From Acidovorax sp. GBBC 1281 (GTDB lineage Bacteria > Pseudomonadota > Gammaproteobacteria > Burkholderiales > Burkholderiaceae_C): a DNA stretch of 64,000 nucleotides. The translations under genes and the position numbers were made by a program. Below the pieces are notes generated by a model. It did not search any database and had not been told where the DNA came from. It worked only from the letters and a program-made list of their open reading frames with translations. The DNA lies in contig NZ_CP097269.1 of assembly GCF_028473645.1 (NCBI RefSeq), forward strand, positions 3,552,001 through 3,616,000, written 5' to 3'. This document shows positions 60,207 to 64,000 of this stretch, piece by piece (positions within the stretch are counted from its first letter, which is position 1; each line of letters opens with the position of its first letter).

Positions 60207-60649
60207 AGACCGTGGGCCTTGCCTACCTGCAAAACGTCGGGCTGGCCAAGATGATGAACATCGGCGCAGCCTACAACGTGAACGTGGGCGCGGCCATGAT
60301 CGTCAACGTGGGCCTGACGCAGAGTACCAACGTGCTGCTGAGCCGTTCCGTGACCGTGGGGCAGAGCGAAACCAGCAAGGTTGGTAAAGACCGCACCGAC
60401 AGCACCACGGAAAACTACACCGAAACCGTGGGCAAGAATTCAGAAACCACGGTCGGCGAGGTGCGCACGCTATCGGTCGGCAAGGAAATGTCCGTGACCG
60501 TGGGCGACGCCATCGAGATCAAATGCGGCAAGGCCGTGCTGCGCATGACCAGCGACGGCACCGTGCAGATCAACGGGCAGACCATCAACGTGGCCGGTAG
60601 CTCCAGCGTCACCGTCGCGTCGCCGAACACCAACGTCAACCCCACGTAA
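58337..60649 (+). CDS. vgrG: VgrG spike protein, copy 2
   Basis: 770 aa, ATG 58337. Domain order is as in copy 1: gp27-like, OB-fold (IWPDQYGRVKVQFHWDR) and gp5-like beta-helix repeats. From about residue 624 the tip is different: further VGxxxxxxVG repeats (NVGLAKMMNIGAAYNVNVGA, VTVGQSETSKVGKDRTDSTT) and an end MTSDGTVQINGQTINVAGSS. The short protein following 13 bp later is probably tip-specific. The unrelated tip against a shared core is the usual sign of cargo switching by recombination. Confidence 0.95.
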   Translation: MTRRVTIQTPLGEQLQFRQLQGKEAISQLFCLDLDLLCDSKSIDPKALLGKNATVVMETQGGGRRYLDGIVTRFGMQGEDHRYYSYRLRLQPWLWLATRKTDFKIFQNKTAPEIVEEVLGKYGYPLQKKLTRSYRSWDYCVQYGESDCDFVSRLLEHEGAYYYFEHAAGQHTLILADDIVASHSPLPGAAVIPFYPPEKAAVADKENIHAWELHQAIHSGRHYNDDYDFQKPRADLSNMRQTPPGHAHDAHEVYEWPGGYTQFGDGEAYARVRLQSSLTGQSTVKGQSRHRALAPGYTFTLENYPREDQNQQYLLTGIEYHFKENPRVSAAAPGPKGTPQEEGSFQKFTLQAQPTSLPYTPERTTRKPRTTGPQTAVVVGPPGEEIWPDQYGRVKVQFHWDRIGAMNENSSCWVRVSSSWAGSGFGAVFIPRINQEVVVDFLNGDPDYPIITGCVYNADNMPPWALPGNATQSGIKTKSSKGGAFGAGMKDGAGDANAIRFEDKAGAEQLWLHAQKDQLTEVENDEDKWVGNDRRKTVDRDETNVIHRDRTETVDRNEDITVHNNRTERVDHDERISIGDNRREDVGIDETVSIGKNRTKTIGRNEKDKIGNNWSIKVGKFKTETVGLAYLQNVGLAKMMNIGAAYNVNVGAAMIVNVGLTQSTNVLLSRSVTVGQSETSKVGKDRTDSTTENYTETVGKNSETTVGEVRTLSVGKEMSVTVGDAIEIKCGKAVLRMTSDGTVQINGQTINVAGSSSVTVASPNTNVNPT

Positions 60650-60662
60650 CCGGAGCCACGCC

Positions 60663-61106
60663 ATGGCCATCGTGCAACCCATTGCGCCTCCCACCACGCC
60701 ATCCCCGGGCGATTCCCCCGATCCTGCGGGCACCGTGCACCTGTGGCAAGCCACCGTGTCATCCGCCACTGCGCAGCAGGACACCTACACCGTGGTGCTG
60801 GGGACCGAAACCCTGGAGGCGCGCGTGGGGGTCATGCTGCCGCTGCTGGTGCCCGGCGACGAAGTGCTGCTGACGCGCACCGGCGAGGGCCGTGCCGTCA
60901 TCACTGCCGTTCTCAGCCCCTCAGCGGCGGTGCCTTGGGACGACCGGCCCATCCGGCTGCAGTCGCACCAGTCGATCACGCTCGCTGCTGGCTCCGCGAC
61001 ACTGCGTCTCACCGCCGAGGGCCTGACCCGCATCGTCGCCCTCACCATCGAGCACGACGCGCGCGATCTCGTGGACATCGACGCCGCCGAAGTCCGGATC
61101 AACTGA
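60663..61106 (+). CDS. Small T6SS-associated protein downstream of vgrG2 (possibly DUF6484)
   Basis: 147 aa, ATG 60663. A Pro/Ala-rich N-terminus is followed by a compact beta domain (about 25-147): VHLWQATVSSATAQQDTYTV, MLPLLVPGDEVLLTRTGEGR, VITAVLSPSAAVPWDDRPIR and QSHQSITLAAGSATLRLTAE. It resembles small vgrG-linked proteins with an OB/needle-like repeat, perhaps DUF6484; the assignment is not certain. Co-transcribed with vgrG2; it may cap the spike or mediate cargo attachment. Confidence 0.72.
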   Translation: MAIVQPIAPPTTPSPGDSPDPAGTVHLWQATVSSATAQQDTYTVVLGTETLEARVGVMLPLLVPGDEVLLTRTGEGRAVITAVLSPSAAVPWDDRPIRLQSHQSITLAAGSATLRLTAEGLTRIVALTIEHDARDLVDIDAAEVRIN

Positions 61107-61118
61107 TCCGCTGGCTCC

Positions 61119-62108
61119 TCAAAGATGGATTTGCACCCCGTCCGCCCGTCCCTGCTCTCCCTGCGGCAGCGCATGCCGCCACGTCAATGCGAAGTGGCCA
61201 TGCTCGGGCTCGATGGTCACGGTGTCGAAATGCGGGGACGCGGTATGGCTCTTGCCGCCCGCCGTCCAGGAAACGCAAGGCCGGATGTCGGGCAGGGTGA
61301 TCTGCGACGGCCCCTGGGCACTCAAGTGGACCCACTGGATCGATGTGCCGGGTTTCACCTGCTCGAAAGAAAACTGCATCCTAGGATGCGCGCAGTTCCA
61401 GGCCGCCGGGTCGAACGATTGCGGCATCCGCCCCACGATGCCCGGCACCTGCCACTCCGCCGGTCCATAGCTGCCCAGCAGCTTGCGCCGCGGGAGCCAG
61501 GTGCGGCCGAAGCAGCCGAACCCGGCCGGCACCGGCGTGTCGCCGGAAGCGCGGATCAACTGATCCGGCCATTCGAGCCGTGGCAGCGGCCAACCATCGG
61601 GCGGCAGGCCTGCACTGAAGCCCAGGCCTGTCGGATTGCCCGGTGCGAAGGCCTGCGCATCGGCCGGGTCCTGACCGCCGTAGGCCAGGTGATAGGCCAC
61701 GGGCACGCGCAGCGCGGGTGCCTGTTCGACCGCCACCGGGAACAACCCCAGCCGCTTGCGCCACACGCGCTCGCCAAAGACGCGCACCGTGCGCGACTCG
61801 CGGCCGATCTGGAGACCGGCATCGAACGACGCCACGGGCTTGCCGCCGGGCGCGTAGGCCACGGCGTTGACGATGACATCCACCCGGGGCTTGAACGGCA
61901 CCAAATCGCTCTCGAAGCGCACCACGCTTTCCATGCCCGGCGCATCAAAGAATTGATCGCCCCGCAGGATCGGCAACCCCTTGCTCTGCGTCACCAACCG
62001 CGACCGGAAATCCAGCGTGGCCTTGACCACCACGATCCTCTGCAACCCGCCATCCACCCCATAACCGGGCAGGATTTCTGCGGCAAAAGGCGTCAAATTC
62101 TCCAGCAT
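61119..62108 (-). CDS. DUF2169-domain T6SS adaptor, second locus
   Basis: 329 aa from ATG 62108 (GGGAGG upstream). DUF2169 features: GYGVDGGLQRIVVVKATLDF, FESDLVPFKPRVDVIVNAVA, YAPGGKPVASFDAGLQIGRE, VAYHLAYGGQDPADAQAFAP and NPTGLGFSAG. It faces vgrG2, converging on the 147-aa gene, and runs opposite to the genes on its right, so it is a separate unit. It probably loads an effector encoded nearby but beyond the window. Confidence 0.88.
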   Translation of the reverse strand: MLENLTPFAAEILPGYGVDGGLQRIVVVKATLDFRSRLVTQSKGLPILRGDQFFDAPGMESVVRFESDLVPFKPRVDVIVNAVAYAPGGKPVASFDAGLQIGRESRTVRVFGERVWRKRLGLFPVAVEQAPALRVPVAYHLAYGGQDPADAQAFAPGNPTGLGFSAGLPPDGWPLPRLEWPDQLIRASGDTPVPAGFGCFGRTWLPRRKLLGSYGPAEWQVPGIVGRMPQSFDPAAWNCAHPRMQFSFEQVKPGTSIQWVHLSAQGPSQITLPDIRPCVSWTAGGKSHTASPHFDTVTIEPEHGHFALTWRHALPQGEQGRADGVQIHL

Positions 62109-62164
62109 CGTATGCCTCCCTACTGTTTTTGGCCTGATCCCAACCTTGCGTGCGAAGGCCGTCC

Positions 62165-63442
62165 ATGAGTGTCGTCCCACTTCCCCTCGCCCGTGCCATC
62201 GACATCCCCGTCCTGCGCACGCTGCCCCTGCGCATGGCGCGTTCGCTGGTGACGCAGTATTGGCGCCGCGCCCACATGCTCACCGTGCCGGCGCATCGGC
62301 TGCAGGCCCTGGCGGTCTTCGATGAAGGCATCGTCCAGAGCCTGGCCTCCCTCAAGCTGCACCTGGCGAACGCCCCGGCGATGGAGGCGGATTTTCATGC
62401 AGAAATCGCCGCCGCAGGGCACGAATTGCAGCAGGAAGGTCCCGCCGTTTTCGCCCACGCATGCATCGAAGTCCTCAAGCTCCAATTGGGCCGGCCCGGC
62501 GACGTGGCGCCCGCCCTCTGGAACGACCACCTGCAGACCCACCCGTCCGCCGTGTTCAACGCGCTGCGCTTTTGCTTCGATGAAGCCGTGGGCGCCTACC
62601 TTGCTCCGCGCGCAGCACAAGCAGTGGCGCAAAACCACCCATCGTTGGTGCGGCTGCTCATGCGCCTGGCCATCGCGCGGCCAGGCGTCTGTGACGCCTA
62701 CGCACAGGCCCTGCATGCCATGGCGGGACCGATGCCAGGCGGGATGCCTGCCCTGTGCCAGTGGCGCTGCCTGGGCCAGGGCGACGAAGCCAAGGCACTG
62801 CAAGCGCTGGAGACATCGAGCGATGCAGACGCCGCCCTTGTGGCACTGGCCCTCATGGGCAGTTCCCAGCAGATCGCCAGCGCCAAGGCCCTGCTGGCAC
62901 GCGCGCCCGATTCCAGCATCGCCCTGGGGCTGTGCGCGGCAGGCGCAGGCCACGACCTCGCCGTTGCCTTGCGGGCGGGGCGCTTTCCCGCGATGGCCTG
63001 GAGCCAGCAGATCTATGCCGCCGCCCTGGTCGGCGACGGCCCCCTGCTGCGGCACCTGGCGACGCACACGCCGTGGGACGACGAGTTGGCATGCCGGGCA
63101 TTGGCCGACAGCGTGGCGTTGCTGACCAGCGTCCCCTCCGATGGTCTGTTCGACCGCACGCGCCCTGCCGGTGAACGCGCCCAATGGGTGGACAGCACCC
63201 TGGCGGCCCTGCCTGCCACGGGCCCCGCGTTGCGGCTCGGCCTGCCACGCCAGGCGGTTGTCCTGGGGGACGCCGCTACCCGAGTGGGGGCACCGTTGCG
63301 GCAACTGCTGTACGTCGAACAAGCATCGCGCATGGGCGGCGTGCTCTGGATCGAGGCCGACGACCTCGCCAGTGTGCAGGCGCTCGCGCTCACCACCGCG
63401 TCCGTCTTCGAGCGGGCCGTCATCACCGGGACCGCGCCATGA
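62165..63442 (+). CDS. HEAT-repeat-like T6SS-associated protein (possibly TIGR02270 family)
   Basis: 425 aa from ATG 62165 (an in-frame ATG at 62150 is possible). It is alpha-helical with alternating Ala/Leu-rich helices: HRLQALAVFDEGIVQSLASL, LLMRLAIARPGVCDAYAQAL, KALQALETSSDADAALVALA and RQLLYVEQASRMGGVLWIEA. This pattern fits armadillo/HEAT-type proteins found in T6SS-effector loci next to DUF2169 and ketoacyl-synthase-like genes. Role unknown; ATGA-coupled to the next gene. Confidence 0.72.
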   Translation: MSVVPLPLARAIDIPVLRTLPLRMARSLVTQYWRRAHMLTVPAHRLQALAVFDEGIVQSLASLKLHLANAPAMEADFHAEIAAAGHELQQEGPAVFAHACIEVLKLQLGRPGDVAPALWNDHLQTHPSAVFNALRFCFDEAVGAYLAPRAAQAVAQNHPSLVRLLMRLAIARPGVCDAYAQALHAMAGPMPGGMPALCQWRCLGQGDEAKALQALETSSDADAALVALALMGSSQQIASAKALLARAPDSSIALGLCAAGAGHDLAVALRAGRFPAMAWSQQIYAAALVGDGPLLRHLATHTPWDDELACRALADSVALLTSVPSDGLFDRTRPAGERAQWVDSTLAALPATGPALRLGLPRQAVVLGDAATRVGAPLRQLLYVEQASRMGGVLWIEADDLASVQALALTTASVFERAVITGTAP

Positions 63443-64000
63443 CCCCCTTGACCATCGCCGCTGCGGGGGCGTGCACGCCCATCGGCACGCGTGCCTGGCA
63501 GACCGGCAGCGCCGTGGCCAGCCGCTTCGCGGCCTTCACCCGCCAGCCCATCAAGGGCCACATCGATCACCAGGCCACGGTGTCGCGCGTGCAGGCCATC
63601 GCGCCCGACTGCACCGGCGTCGATCGATTGGTCCGGCTGGCAGCACCCGCGTTGCATGAAGCGCTGCAAGGGCCCACCACCGCATCCACCGCGGCATGGC
63701 CGCTGGTCCGGCCGATCCCGGTCTTCATCGCGCTTCCCGAGCCACTGCCCGAACTGCGTGGCCTCATCGATGCCCAGCGGTTCGCGTTGGAGTTGCCGCG
63801 TGCGCTCGACGTGGCCCCCGAATTCCTGCCGTTGATGCTGTACACGGGCGGGTCGGTGGGCGGGGCAGATGCGCTGGCTGCGGCATACCGCTTCCTGCAC
63901 GAACATCCCGCCGTGCCCGAGGTCGTATTCGGTGGCGTGGACAGCCTGGTCGACCCGGCCGTCGTGGACTGCCTCTATGAACGGCGCTGGCTCAAGGTCA
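63439..64000 (+). CDS. Beta-ketoacyl-synthase-like (thiolase-fold) T6SS-associated protein, partial
   Basis: At least 187 residues from ATG 63439 to the right edge, no stop. The N-terminus LTIAAAGACTPIGTRAWQTG has the AVTGxG-type opening of thiolase-fold ketoacyl synthases; LVRLAAPALHEAL, MLYTGGSVGGADALAAAYRF and EVVFGGVDSLVDPAVVDCLY also fit. The catalytic Cys position is occupied by non-Cys sequence as far as visible, so it is probably a non-enzymatic or altered homolog, as commonly seen in DUF2169-linked T6SS loci. Confidence 0.7.
   Translation, partial: MTPLTIAAAGACTPIGTRAWQTGSAVASRFAAFTRQPIKGHIDHQATVSRVQAIAPDCTGVDRLVRLAAPALHEALQGPTTASTAAWPLVRPIPVFIALPEPLPELRGLIDAQRFALELPRALDVAPEFLPLMLYTGGSVGGADALAAAYRFLHEHPAVPEVVFGGVDSLVDPAVVDCLYERRWLKV

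Noticed and set aside
1..64000. CRISPR array
   Set aside because: No regularly spaced direct repeats with unique spacers were seen; the repeated units found are the VgrG beta-helix codons and the RNA leaders.

Overview
The window looks like a chromosomal segment of a GC-rich betaproteobacterium. A plant-associated Acidovorax/Paracidovorax-like member of the Comamonadaceae is the best guess, from the VgrG proteins, the two candidate host-targeted effector genes and the IS content. That assignment is inference; no rRNA or tRNA gene is present to fix it. The layout is one conjugative element of the ICEclc/PAGI-2/SPI-7 class (about 5.9-58.1 kb) held between two type VI secretion (T6SS) vgrG loci that point away from it.

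1-5.5 kb (minus strand): vgrG copy 1, a DUF2169 adaptor, an HNH-like toxin and a beta-propeller-like protein that may be its immunity partner; the last runs off the left edge. 5.9-7.3 kb: a P4-type tyrosine integrase, with a tRNA-Gly 3'-end-like att sequence about 220 bp upstream of it. 7.5-13.7 kb: an IS graveyard (IS3 remnant, broken IS110, broken IS5), two lower-GC minus-strand genes that look like host-targeted effectors (a PARP/ART-like protein starting MGC and a deaminase-fold protein), and a LysR regulator.

14.2-24.7 kb: the ICE maintenance and replication block alpA-parA-(hicA-like)-parB-DUF2857-STY4528-TIGR03761-DUF3158-ssb-topB. An IS5-family element sits in the 3' end of parA with a 4-bp target duplication. 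25.3-41.0 kb: accessory genes of the same ICE class (cytosine methyltransferase, GHKL-like ATPase, higBA, DUF3085, DUF3577, DUF3275, DUF6094 methyltransferase, SNF2-like helicase). Several are single-gene units of the form terminator - structured leader - gene, and five leaders share one covarying RNA architecture. 41.2-58.1 kb: the type IV secretion (T4SS) genes pilL to the TIGR03744 ATPase, in the order usual for this family. Into them is inserted an AT-rich three-gene minus-strand cassette: TIR (ThsB-like), two-TM plus macro-domain (ThsA-like) and a HIT hydrolase, that is, a type II Thoeris-like system with an extra HIT gene.

58.3-64 kb: vgrG copy 2 (plus strand) and more T6SS accessory genes (small hypothetical, DUF2169, repeat protein, ketoacyl-synthase-like protein cut by the right edge). 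The two vgrG genes share a nearly identical 1.9-kb core as inverted repeats but have different C-terminal tips.

The relaxase and the TIGR03755/TIGR03756 genes expected after the TIGR03744 ATPase are absent, and the integrase end and the alpA/parA end abut across the att-like site as they would in a circular ICE. The island is therefore probably a truncated, circularly permuted ICE copy rather than a simply integrated intact one.
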